A DNA stretch of 64,000 nt from an uncultured Enterobacteriaceae bacterium. GTDB lineage: Bacteria > Pseudomonadota > Gammaproteobacteria > Enterobacterales > Enterobacteriaceae. A program made the translations under genes and the position numbers. The notes below the pieces were generated by a model. That model was not told the origin of the DNA, did no database searches, and saw nothing but the letters and a program-made list of their open reading frames with translations. Where the stretch lies: the NCBI GenBank assembly GCA_936920625.1, contig CAKZHC010000009.1, forward strand, positions 1 through 64,000, written 5' to 3'. Positions 29,431-38,900 of the stretch are shown piece by piece. Each line of letters starts with the position of its first letter. The first letter of the stretch is position 1.

Positions 29431-32400
29431 ATGAAGATCAACCGCAGAACATTTTTCAAGATCTGTGCAGGAGGCATGGCAGGTACAACAGCAGCCGTGC
29501 TGGGGTTTGCCCCGAACGTGGCACTGGCGGAAACGCGCCGGTACAAATTACTGCGTGCCCGTGAAACCCGTAATACCTGTACCTATTGCTCAGTAGGTTG
29601 TGGCCTGCTGATATACAGCATGGGTGATGGTGCTCTCAACGCAAAACAGGCTATTTTTCATATCGAAGGTGATCCCGATCATCCTGTCAGCCGTGGTGCA
29701 CTCTGCCCGAAAGGTGCCGGCCTGCTCGATTTCGTTCATAGCGAAAGCCGTCTGCAATTTCCGGAATATCGTGCGCCGGGATCCGATAAATGGCAGCGTA
29801 TCAGCTGGGATGAGGCGTTCGGGCGTATTGCTAAATTAATGAAAGCGGATCGCGACAGTAATTTTGTTGCTAAAAATGAGGCAGGCGTCACGGTAAACCG
29901 CTGGCTCAGCACGGGTATGCTTTGTGCGTCAGCATCAAGCAATGAAACGGGTTATCTGACCCAGAAATTTACCCGTTCACTCGGCATGTTAGCGATTGAT
30001 AACCAGGCGCGCGTCTGACACGGACCAACGGTAGCAAGTCTTGCTCCAACATTTGGTCGCGGTGCGATGACCAACCACTGGGTTGATATCCGTAACGCCA
30101 ATCTGATTATTGTTATGGGCGGCAATGCGGCTGAGGCGCATCCGGTTGGGTTTCGCTGGGCAATGGAAGCTAAAATCCATAACAATGCCAGGCTTATTGT
30201 TGTTGACCCCCGCTTTACCCGTACGGCCTCGGTAGCCGATTTTTACACACCTATTCGCTCAGGTAGTGATATCGCTTTTCTATCGGGAATAATTAACTAT
30301 TTGATTAAAAATGATAAAATACAGCATGACTACGTCAAAGCCTATACTAATGCCAGCCTGATCGTGCGCGCTGATTACAGCTTCAATGAGGGGCTGTTTA
30401 GCGGTTACGATCCCAGCAATCACAAATATGATAAGACCAGCTGGAATTATGAAACAGATGACGCAGGCCATGCAAAACAGGATACGACGCTCACGAACCC
30501 CCGCTGTGTCTGGAATCTGTTAAAAACCCATGTCAGTCGTTATACACCGGAAATGGTAGAGACCATTTGTGGGACCCCGAAAGCTGATTTTCTGCATATC
30601 TGTGAATTGCTAGCAGAAACTTCTGTGGCAGATCGTACGGCAACATTCCTCTATGCATTTAGGCTGGACTCAGCACTCGGTTGGCTCGCAAAACATTCGC
30701 ACCATGGCGATGATACAGCTGCTGCTCGGCAATATGGGTATGGCAGGAGGTGGTGTAAATGCCCTGCGTGGGCACTCCAATATACAGGGGCTGACCGATC
30801 TTGGCTTGCTTAGTCAAAGTCTGCCGGGTTACATGACGCTGCCCTCTGAAAAGCAACCTGATCTGCAAAGCTACCTCACTGCCAACACACCAACGCCACT
30901 CCTGGCAAACCAGGTTAATTACTGGGGTAATTACCCTAAATTTTTTGTCAGCCAGATGAAAGCATTCTACGGTGATAAGGCGCAACAAGAGAATGACTGG
31001 GGGTTCGACTGGCTGCCGAAATGGGATAAAAGCTACGATGTTCTGCAATACCTTGAGATGATGTCGCAGGGTGAAGTCAATGGCTATATTTGTCAGGGCT
31101 TTAATCCGCTTGCCTCCTTTCCTGACAAAAGCAAAGTTATTGCGGCGCTATCGAAACTCAAATTTCTGGTCACAATTGATCCCATCAATACCGAAACCGC
31201 TAACTTCTGGCAGAACCATGGGGAATTTAATGAGGCAGACAGTGCCACTATCCAGACTGAAGTCTTCCGTTTACCCTGCTCGTGCTTTGCAGAGGAAAAC
31301 GGTTCTATTGTCAACTCTGCACGCTGGTTGCAATGGCACTGGAAGGCGGCCGATAGTCCGGGAGAGGCAAAAATGATGGCGAAATTCTGGCTGGTATTTA
31401 TTCCCGTCTGCGCGAGATGTACGCAGATGAAGGTGGTGCACTGCCAGAAGCTGTGCTGAATATGTCCTGGGACTACCTGACGCCTGAAAACCCCTCCGCC
31501 GAAGAAGTAGCAATGGAGAGCAATGGCAGAGCGCTGGCTGATATCTTTGATGATAAGGGGGCTCTGCTAGTGCAAAAAGGCCAGCAACTTAGCTCATTTG
31601 CTCAGCTAAAAGATGACGGTAGCACCTCCAGTGGCTGCTGGATTTTCTGCGGAAGCTGGACCCCTTTGGGGAACCAGATGGCACGTCGTGATAACAGTGA
31701 TCCCTCCGGGCTCGGTAATACACTGGGCTGGAGCTGGGCCTGGCCGCTCAATCGCCGCATTCTCTACAACCGCGCCTCCGCCGATCCGATGGGTAAACCG
31801 TGGGATGCCAAACGACAGTTATTAACATGGGAAGGTAACAAATGGGGAGGACTAGACATCCCCGACTACAGTACCGCCCCCCCTGGGAGTAATGTTGGCC
31901 CGTTTATTATGCAGCCTGAAGGCCTCGCACGCCTGTTTGCCCTTGATAAGATGGCCGAGGGACCCTTCCCGGAACATTATGAACCGTTCGAAACCCCGAT
32001 AAGCACTAATCCGTTACATGCCAGCGTAATCTCTAACCCGGCAGCGCGGGTGTTTAAAGATGATTTAAATGCGATGGGAAGCGCAGATAAATTCCCTTAT
32101 GTCGGCACGACTTACCGGCTCACTGAGCATTTCCACTTCTGGACCAAGCACTCGCGGCTCAACGCCATTGCCCAGCCGGAGCAATTTATTGAGATCGGCG
32201 AGACGCTGGCTAATAAACTCGGTATTGGCTCGGGCGATACCGTAAAAGTGAGTTCTAATCGCGGTTATATCAAAGCTAAAGCCGTAGTAACCAAACGAAT
32301 CCGAAGCCTTCAGGTTAACGGCAGGACGGTGGAAACTATTGGCATTCCCATACACTGGGGTTTTATTGGTGTGACTAAAAAAGGATTTCTTGCCAATGCA

Positions 32401-32478
32401 TTAACCCCGTTTGTCGGGGATGCTAACACCCAGACACCGGAGTTTAAGGCGTTTCTGGTTAATGTGGAAAAAGTGTAA
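29431..32478 (+). pseudogene. fdoG: Formate dehydrogenase-O major subunit FdoG: selenoprotein gene with two compensating frameshifts
   Basis: The product would be the molybdopterin/Fe-S catalytic subunit oxidising formate at the periplasmic side. A Tat signal (NRRTFFK), the [4Fe-4S] cysteines (CTYCSVGCG) and an in-frame UGA at codon 196 (30016-30018) followed by a SECIS hairpin match E. coli FdoG, including U196. The overall length fits 1016 codons. However, frame 1 ends its homology at 30657, where a T run (30658-30660) has one T too many. Homology continues in frame 2 (LGWTQHSVGSQNIRTMAM onward) to an A run at 31369-31373 that is one A short, then returns to frame 1 (GEILAGI... to NVEKV). 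Unless these are sequencing errors, the ribosome terminates at about 30811. The start ATG at 29431 is five bases from GAAGG. fdoHI and fdhE follow. Confidence 0.9.
30016..30058 (+). promoter_or_regulatory. Selenocysteine UGA codon with SECIS hairpin
   Basis: After TGA (30016-30018) a lower stem GACCAA (30023-30028) pairs with TTGGTC (30053-30058). An upper stem of GG (30030-30031) and AGCAA (30033-30037) pairs with TTGCT (30041-30045) and CC (30046-30047), with a single bulged T at 30032 and a loop GTC. The bulged U and the GU at the loop are the features SelB recognises in E. coli fdhF and fdnG. Stem bases differ from E. coli but still pair, which supports selection on the structure. Confidence 0.85.
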
Positions 32479-32490
32479 GGGAGATCCAAA

Positions 32491-33381
32491 ATGGCTTATC
32501 AATCGCAGGACATTATCCGCCGGTCTGCCACCAATGGCCTCACACCGGCTCCACAGGTCCGGGATTATCAGCAACAGGTTGCCAGGCTTATTGATGTCAC
32601 TACCTGTATTGGCTGCAAAGCGTGCCAGGTCGCCTGCTCTGAGTGGAATGACATCCGTGACAGCGTCGGGCATAACGTTGGCGTTTATGACAATCCTGCT
32701 GATTTAACGGCAAAATCCTGGACAGTAATGCGTTTCTCTGAAGTAAAAGAACAGGGCAAACTGGAATGGTTAATCCGCAAAGATGGCTGCATGCATTGTG
32801 CCGACCCGGGTTGTCTGAAAGCCTGCCCTGCGGCAGGCGCTATCATCCAATACGCTAACGGAATTGTCGATTTCCAGTCTGAGCAGTGCATTGGCTGTGG
32901 GTACTGTATCGCTGGCTGCCCGTTCGATGTTCCCCGTCTCAACCCGGAAGACAACCGGGTGTACAAATGCACGCTGTGTGTTGATCGGGTGAATGTCGGT
33001 CAGGAACCGGCCTGTGTAAAAACCTGCCCCACAGGTGCCATTCGTTTTGGTAGCAAGCAGGATATGATTCATCTGGCTAACGAGCGTATTACCGAACTCA
33101 ACAGTCGCGGTTATAACAATGCCGGACTATACGACCCCCAGGGAGTCGGCGGCACTCACGTGATGTACGTTTTGCATCATGCCAACAAGCCACAGCTCTA
33201 TCACGGCCTGCCTGCTAATCCCACTATCAGCCCAACCGTCGCTTTCTGGAAAGGTATATGGAAACCACTGGCCGCGATTGGCTTTGCTGTTACCTTTGCG
33301 GCAGCATTTTTTCATTATGTTGGAGTTGGGCCCAATCGTGCGGAAAAACATAAGGAAGAAGATGAAGAGGAGAAACATTAA
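32491..33381 (+). CDS. fdoH: Formate dehydrogenase-O iron-sulfur subunit FdoH
   Basis: This 296-residue electron-transfer subunit (300 in E. coli) relays electrons from FdoG to the cytochrome. Four ferredoxin-type cysteine clusters are seen: CIGCKACQVAC near 39-49, CMHCADPGCLKAC near 100-112, CIGCGYCIAGC near 133-143 and CTLCVDRVNVGQEPACVKTC near 160-179. A single C-terminal membrane helix (IGFAVTFAAAFFHYVGVG, near 263-280) anchors it in the inner membrane, with a very acidic-basic tail after it. It overlaps fdoI by one base. Confidence 0.96.
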   Translation: MAYQSQDIIRRSATNGLTPAPQVRDYQQQVARLIDVTTCIGCKACQVACSEWNDIRDSVGHNVGVYDNPADLTAKSWTVMRFSEVKEQGKLEWLIRKDGCMHCADPGCLKACPAAGAIIQYANGIVDFQSEQCIGCGYCIAGCPFDVPRLNPEDNRVYKCTLCVDRVNVGQEPACVKTCPTGAIRFGSKQDMIHLANERITELNSRGYNNAGLYDPQGVGGTHVMYVLHHANKPQLYHGLPANPTISPTVAFWKGIWKPLAAIGFAVTFAAAFFHYVGVGPNRAEKHKEEDEEEKH

Positions 33382-34025
33382 TGAATCGTCAGCCACGCAT
33401 TCAGCGCTACAGTGCTTCACAACGTATCAATCACTGGCTAGTAGCACTCTGTTTTGTGCTGGCACTCGTCAGCGGGCTTGGGTTCTTCTTCCCCTCTTTT
33501 AACTGGCTGATGAATGCACTGGGAACGCCTCAGATGGCACGCATCCTTCATCCTTTCATCGGTGTGGCAATGTTTGTAGCATTCCTGATTATGTTTTTTC
33601 GCTTCTGGCACCACAACCTGCTCACACGGGATGACATGGAATGGGCCAGAAATATCAGGAAAATTGCTCTTAATCAGGAAGCAGGTGACACCGGGCGCTA
33701 TAATTTTGGTCAGAAGTGTGTTTTCTGGATGTCGGCTGGCAGCCTGTTATTACTCCTGGCGAGTGGTATTATCATCTGGCGCCCTTGGTTCGCTGGTGCA
33801 TTTCCCATCATGGTGATCCGCGCCGCATTACTGATTCATCCTATTTCTTCAGCAATTTTAATTATCGTCATCATGATACATATTTACGCTGCAATTTGGG
33901 TTAAGGGTACAATTACAGCAATGGTAGAAGGCCGGGTAACCTCTGAGTGGGTGAAGAAACATCATCCACGCTGGTACCGGGAACTGCAGCAGCGCTTATC
34001 TAAACAACAGGAAAAACGCCCCTGA
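33381..34025 (+). CDS. fdoI: Formate dehydrogenase-O cytochrome b556 subunit FdoI
   Basis: This 214-residue inner-membrane protein carries the two b hemes and passes electrons to menaquinone or ubiquinone. Four membrane segments are visible near residues 15-33, 50-70, 112-132 and 145-168. Candidate heme histidines lie in RINHW (near 13), HPFIG and the final IMIHIYAAIWVKG segment. Length is close to E. coli FdoI (211). Start and stop overlap the neighbours by one base each (TAATG, TGATG), so fdoH, fdoI and fdhE are translationally coupled. Confidence 0.95.
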   Translation: MNRQPRIQRYSASQRINHWLVALCFVLALVSGLGFFFPSFNWLMNALGTPQMARILHPFIGVAMFVAFLIMFFRFWHHNLLTRDDMEWARNIRKIALNQEAGDTGRYNFGQKCVFWMSAGSLLLLLASGIIIWRPWFAGAFPIMVIRAALLIHPISSAILIIVIMIHIYAAIWVKGTITAMVEGRVTSEWVKKHHPRWYRELQQRLSKQQEKRP

Positions 34026-34954
34026 TGAGTATTCGTATTATCCCGCAAGATCAGCATGGAAAAAAGCACAGGACAACTATAGACACCATTCCGCCATTAC
34101 TTTTCCCCCGGCTGAAAAATCTATATAGCCAGCGCGCGGCGCGTCTGCGCCAGCTGGCGGCTAAAAATCCGCTGGGTGATTATCTTCTCTTTGCCGCTAA
34201 AATTGCCGAAGCTCAGGAGATCGTGCTGTATGATTATCCCCTACAGGTAGATTTACGCCCTTATCTGGTTAAAGCGGCAGAAATGGGCAAACCACCCCTG
34301 GAGATAACGGATCTGCAACGTGATACCCACTGGCAGCGCCTGCTATATTCACTGCTTTCTGAACTAAAACCCGAAATGAGCGGCCAGGCACTGGCAGTCC
34401 TGGAGAATCTGGAAAAAACATCCGTCAGCGAACTCGAATTAATGGCATCCGCCCTGTTCGCACAGCAGTTTGGGAAAGTGGACAGTGACAAAGCACCCTT
34501 CATCTGGGCTGCACTGTCAGTATACTGGGCGCAAATGGCAGCCCTTATTCCCGGCAAAGCGCGCACTGAATACGGTGAGCAGCGACAGTTTTGTCCGGTA
34601 TGTGCCAGTATGCCGGTGGCCAGTGTGGTACACATCGGTACCCAGCGGGAGGGATTGCGCTATTTGCACTGTAACCTCTGTGAAAGTGAATGGCACGTAG
34701 TTCGCGCTAAATGCACTAACTGCGAGCAAACCGGCGATATTAATTATTGGTCATTAAATAGTGAGCAGGCAGGGGTAAAAGCGGAAAGCTGTGGTAACTG
34801 CAACAGCTATCTCAAAATGCTGTATCAACAAAACGATCCGTCTGTGGAAGCCGTTGCGGATGATCTGGCAACCCTGATGCTGGATGCACACATGGAACAG
34901 CAGGGATTTGCCCGTAGCAGTCTTAACCCTTTTCTGTTTCCCGGCGAAGAGTAA
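34025..34954 (+). CDS. fdhE: Formate dehydrogenase accessory protein FdhE
   Basis: This 309-residue cytoplasmic protein, the length of E. coli FdhE, assists assembly of the respiratory formate dehydrogenases. It has rubredoxin-like CxxC pairs: CPVCAS near 190, CNLCESEWH near 217, CTNC near 231 and CGNC near 252. The last gene of the fdoGHI-fdhE set, it is coupled to fdoI by a TGATG overlap. Confidence 0.95.
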   Translation: MSIRIIPQDQHGKKHRTTIDTIPPLLFPRLKNLYSQRAARLRQLAAKNPLGDYLLFAAKIAEAQEIVLYDYPLQVDLRPYLVKAAEMGKPPLEITDLQRDTHWQRLLYSLLSELKPEMSGQALAVLENLEKTSVSELELMASALFAQQFGKVDSDKAPFIWAALSVYWAQMAALIPGKARTEYGEQRQFCPVCASMPVASVVHIGTQREGLRYLHCNLCESEWHVVRAKCTNCEQTGDINYWSLNSEQAGVKAESCGNCNSYLKMLYQQNDPSVEAVADDLATLMLDAHMEQQGFARSSLNPFLFPGEE

Positions 34955-35005
34955 CCACATTGCTCCCGCCATTGACAGCGGATAGTCGGGATTAAGGAGA
35001 GCAGG

Positions 35006-35617
35006 ATGAAATTAATAGGCAGCTATACCAGCCCATTTGTGCGCAAAATTTCCATCATGTTACTGGAAAAAGAGGTGACATTTGAATTTGTCAATGAATC
35101 ACCTCTGAAAAACGACAACACAGTAATACACTATAACCCATTGGGTGAAGTTCCGGCATTAATGATTAGCCAGAATGAAATCTGGTTCGACTCGTCAGTC
35201 ATTGCGGCTAGGATAGAACAACTTGAAAAGTCCCCGCCCTTTCTGCCATCTACACCAGCCGATGCTCTCTCAGTGCGCCAATTAGAAGCGCTGGCAGATG
35301 GTATATGTGATGCTGCAATAATCATTGTCTGTGAACAGAAGCGTAACGCAGACCAGCAATCGGAACTTGTACTGACGCACCAGCGTGAAAAAATTCAACG
35401 TGGGCTCGATGCACTGGAACAGGCAGCGGCTGATCGCAAGTGGCTGAACGGAAAAACTATTAATCTGGCCGATATTGCCACTGGTTGTATGGCAGGTTAT
35501 CTCAACCTGCGCCATGTTGCTCCTAACTGGTGTGTAGATCGCCCTGCGCTGGTGAAACTGGTAGAAAAACTGTTCCAGCGCGACAGCTTTGCACAAACCA
35601 CACCACCACCAGACTGA
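35006..35617 (+). CDS. yibF: Glutathione S-transferase-like protein YibF
   Basis: This 203-residue protein (202 in E. coli) has the thioredoxin-like N-terminal GST domain (MKLIGSYTSPFVRKISIMLLEKE) and the helical C-terminal domain. The end, APNWCVDRPALVKLVEKLF, matches YibF. The reaction and substrate are unknown. It sits 12 bases before selA, as in E. coli where yibF, selA and selB are neighbours. A GGAGAGCAGG ribosome region precedes the ATG. Confidence 0.9.
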   Translation: MKLIGSYTSPFVRKISIMLLEKEVTFEFVNESPLKNDNTVIHYNPLGEVPALMISQNEIWFDSSVIAARIEQLEKSPPFLPSTPADALSVRQLEALADGICDAAIIIVCEQKRNADQQSELVLTHQREKIQRGLDALEQAAADRKWLNGKTINLADIATGCMAGYLNLRHVAPNWCVDRPALVKLVEKLFQRDSFAQTTPPPD

Positions 35618-35629
35618 TTTGTTATCAAA

Positions 35630-37006
35630 ATGACCACTATTTACAGCCAGATCCCATCCATTGATCTTTTACTACGTCAGCCTGACTTCGCTCCCCTGAT
35701 TAACCAGTATGGCCGTCATCAGGTCACACTCGTACTGCGTACTCAGCAGCAGGATGCCCGGCAATCACTCAGACAGTATCAGCAACTGCCTTCATGGCAA
35801 AATAGCTGGCATTTGGAAACACAACGCCGCCTCGCCAGCAGGCAGCACTGTGCTCTTTCTCCGGTATTTAACCTTACAGGTACGATACTACACACTAACC
35901 TGGGGCGCGCCCCGCTCGCAGAATCCGCCATCGATGCGGTAGTGACAGTCATGCGCCATCCGGTAACACTGGAATATGATATCAAGAGCGGCGAACGCAG
36001 CCATCGCGATCGGGCGCTGGCAGAGCGCCTGTGTCACATTACCGGTGCTGAAGATGCCTGCATCGTAAACAATAATGCTGCTGCCGTACTACTGATGTTA
36101 ACCACGCTGGCATGCGGGCGGGAAGTCGTCATCTCTCGTGGTAAATTAGTTGAGATTGGCGGAGCCTTTCGTATCCCGGATATCATGCGCCAGGCGGGCT
36201 GTACGTTGAAAGAAACGGGCACGACCAATCGCACACATCTGCATGATTATCAACAGGCTATTTGTGAACAGACAGCGCTGCTGATGAAGGTTCATACCAG
36301 TAACTATAAAATTGTTGGATACACCCATACCGTCAACGAAGTAAGCCTGGCTGAACTGGCCAGAAAAAATAATATATTATTAATTAGTGATTTAGGTAGC
36401 GGGTCCCTCATCGATTTAGCACAATACGGCCTGCCCGCTCAGCCGATGCCACAGCATCTGCTCGCCGCCGGCGTCGATTTGGTCAGTTTTTCCAGCGACA
36501 AGCTTTTAGGCGGCCCCCAGGCGGGCATTATTCTCGGCCGCCGTAAGCTGATTGCCCGCCTGCAACGCCATCCTCTGAAGCGTGCAGTACGTGCAGATAA
36601 AATGACCTTAAGCGCTTTGGATGCCACACTGACACTTTATCAGCAGCCAGAAACACTGACCAGCACAGTGCCGCTGCTTCGTCAGTTAACCCGCCATCCG
36701 TCAGAAATTGCCGCGCAGGCCAGACGGCTTCTGCCAGCGCTCAGTGAGCATTTTACTGCATGGAGGGTGGAAGCCGAGGCCTGTGTGTCACAGATTGGCA
36801 GCGGTTCATCACCGGCCGATCCCCTGCCTAGCTACGCACTGACGTTTACTCCACTTTCGGGCAATAATAGCGAACTTACCGCTCTGGCACAGCGGTTACG
36901 TATGTGTGCAGCCCCTGTCATTGGCCGTGTACAGAATGGAAAGTTGTGGCTTGATCTGCGCTGTCTCGATGATGAATCGCTATTTATGGAGATGCTATTG
37001 TCGTGA
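35630..37006 (+). CDS. selA: L-seryl-tRNA(Sec) selenium transferase SelA
   Basis: This 458-residue PLP enzyme (463 in E. coli) converts seryl-tRNA(Sec) to selenocysteyl-tRNA(Sec) using selenophosphate from SelD. The PLP lysine lies in SFSSDKLLGGPQAGII (near residue 291), and NLTGTILHTNLGRAPL and VNNNAAAVLLML match the family. The frame is intact from start to stop. The stop overlaps the GTG start of selB, so the two are coupled. selD and selC (tRNA-Sec) are not in this window. SelA makes charged tRNA that is useful only if SelB functions, and selB is damaged here. Confidence 0.96.
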   Translation: MTTIYSQIPSIDLLLRQPDFAPLINQYGRHQVTLVLRTQQQDARQSLRQYQQLPSWQNSWHLETQRRLASRQHCALSPVFNLTGTILHTNLGRAPLAESAIDAVVTVMRHPVTLEYDIKSGERSHRDRALAERLCHITGAEDACIVNNNAAAVLLMLTTLACGREVVISRGKLVEIGGAFRIPDIMRQAGCTLKETGTTNRTHLHDYQQAICEQTALLMKVHTSNYKIVGYTHTVNEVSLAELARKNNILLISDLGSGSLIDLAQYGLPAQPMPQHLLAAGVDLVSFSSDKLLGGPQAGIILGRRKLIARLQRHPLKRAVRADKMTLSALDATLTLYQQPETLTSTVPLLRQLTRHPSEIAAQARRLLPALSEHFTAWRVEAEACVSQIGSGSSPADPLPSYALTFTPLSGNNSELTALAQRLRMCAAPVIGRVQNGKLWLDLRCLDDESLFMEMLLS

Positions 37007-38841
37007 TCATTGCCACTGCTGGTCATGTTGACCACGGTAAAACCTCGCTGGTACAGGCACTGACAGGCATCAATACCAGCCGGCTGCCAGAAGAAAAAAC
37101 GCGGGGAATGACAATCGATCTGGGTTATGCCTACTGGCCTCAGGAAGATGGCCGGGTGATTGGCTTTATTGATGTGCCCGGCCATGAAAAATTTATCAAC
37201 AACATGCTCAGTGGCATCAGCGGTATCGATCATGCTTTGCTGGTAGTGGCTTGCGATGATGGTGTAATGCCACAAACGACAGAGCATCTGACACTACTCA
37301 GCCTGCTGGGGCGTCCGTCATTAACAATAGCGCTCACAAAATCTGATCGCTCCACACCACAACAGATTGATACTGTTGCCCGGCAAGTGACACAACTGGC
37401 AACCGGTTTAGGCTGGCAAAACCCGCACTGTTTTATCTGCTCACTTCACAGTCCCGAAAGTCTTACGCCCCTGGCCGGCCATTTATGCAGCCTGCACCCA
37501 TTGCAGTTTGAAACAGAATGCCGTTTTCGTCTGGCTATTGATCGCGTTTTTACCCTTAAAGGAACAGGGCTGATTGTTACTGGTACCTGCCTTTCTGGTG
37601 AGGTTGTGATCGGGGAGACGCTATGGTTAACCGGTGCCGGGCAGCCTGTGCGGGTGCGGGGCATAAACAGCCACAATCGCAGCACTGAGCGGGGCACGGC
37701 TGGCAAACGGCTGGCATTGAATCTGACGGGGGATATCAATAAAACCCAGATAAACCGGGGCGACTGGTTGCTGGCACAACAACCCCCTCCACCAGCAGAA
37801 CGCGTCGTTGTTGCCTTGGAAGGTAGTGCAACATTTCATATGTGGCAACCTGTGCATATTCATCACAGTGCGTCTCACGTTACCGGACGTATTTTGCCAC
37901 TAGTTAACCATCTTGCTGAATTAGCACCAGACAAACCACTCTGGTTGGCCAATGATGATCGTCTGATTTTGCGTGATATTAGTGTACAGCAAACACTGGC
38001 TGGTGGTCGGGTTATTCTGCTAACGCCCAAAAAACGGGGTAAACGTCAGCCAGACTACCTAGCCTGGCTACAGGCACTGGCCGATGCCCCGAATACTGCC
38101 AGTCGCATTCTCACTCAGCTGTCCACACAGCCCGGATCCCTTACTCAGCTAGGCTGGGCCACGCAGCTAACGGCTAAAGGATTGCAGGCCGCACTTGCCC
38201 CTCTTGAGCCCCTGATAGCTGACGATGATGTATTACTGCCAGAGCAGGCAGTCCTGTGGAAACAACGGCTGACAGATGCTCTGATCTCTTTCCATCAAAA
38301 CCATAGCGGCGATCCCGGCCCGGCAAGTGATCGACTACGACGTATTGCCCTTACAGATAAACCACCCGGCCTGGTGCTGGCACTCATCCGCCAGTTATTA
38401 AAGGAAAGCAGAATAACAAGCCATCGGGGCTGGCTTTGCCTGCCAGATTTCAAACCACAACTGACCGCTGAGGAGCAGGCACTCTGGCAGCATGTCTTAC
38501 CGCTATTCAAAGAAGAAGCCTAGTGGGTCAGAGATCTGGCAAACCAGTTTAATGTTGCCGAATCTCTGATGCGTCAGCTGTTAAATAAAAATGCTCAGGC
38601 TGGTCTTCTGGCTGCCGTGATCCGTGATCGCTTCTATCATAGTGACCAAATAGGACGATTTGCTCATCTGGTGCGACAAAGATGTACTGAACAGGGAAGT
38701 ATCAGTGCTACAGATCTCCGCGACCACTTCAATATTGGCCGTAAACTGGCAATACAGATACTAGAATTCTTTGATCGTAGTGGGTTTACTCGTCGCAAGG
38801 GTAATGTTCATCTGTTGCGGGATACATCGCTATTTCAGTAG
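37003..38841 (+). pseudogene. selB: Selenocysteine-specific elongation factor SelB, interrupted by an in-frame TAG
   Basis: SelB carries Sec-tRNA to the ribosome at UGA codons marked by a SECIS hairpin. The EF-Tu-like N-terminus is intact: G1 AGHVDHGKTS (6-15), the DVPGHEKFI motif near 58 and TKSD near 113. At codon 507 (38521-38523) a TAG stands where the E. coli protein has Trp of a WWVRDLA motif, implying TGG to TAG. Reading on in the same frame gives the rest of the family (WVRDLANQF to DTSLFQ), total 612 residues versus 614. Termination would remove the last two winged-helix domains, which in E. coli bind the SECIS RNA. The GTG start overlaps selA. A short internal ATG at 38569 could start a fragment. 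Confidence 0.9.
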
Positions 38842-38900
38842 CTGACTCCTGACAATCAATTCATAAGGATGAATGCCAGCTGTATCGCTACTTTTAGCAA

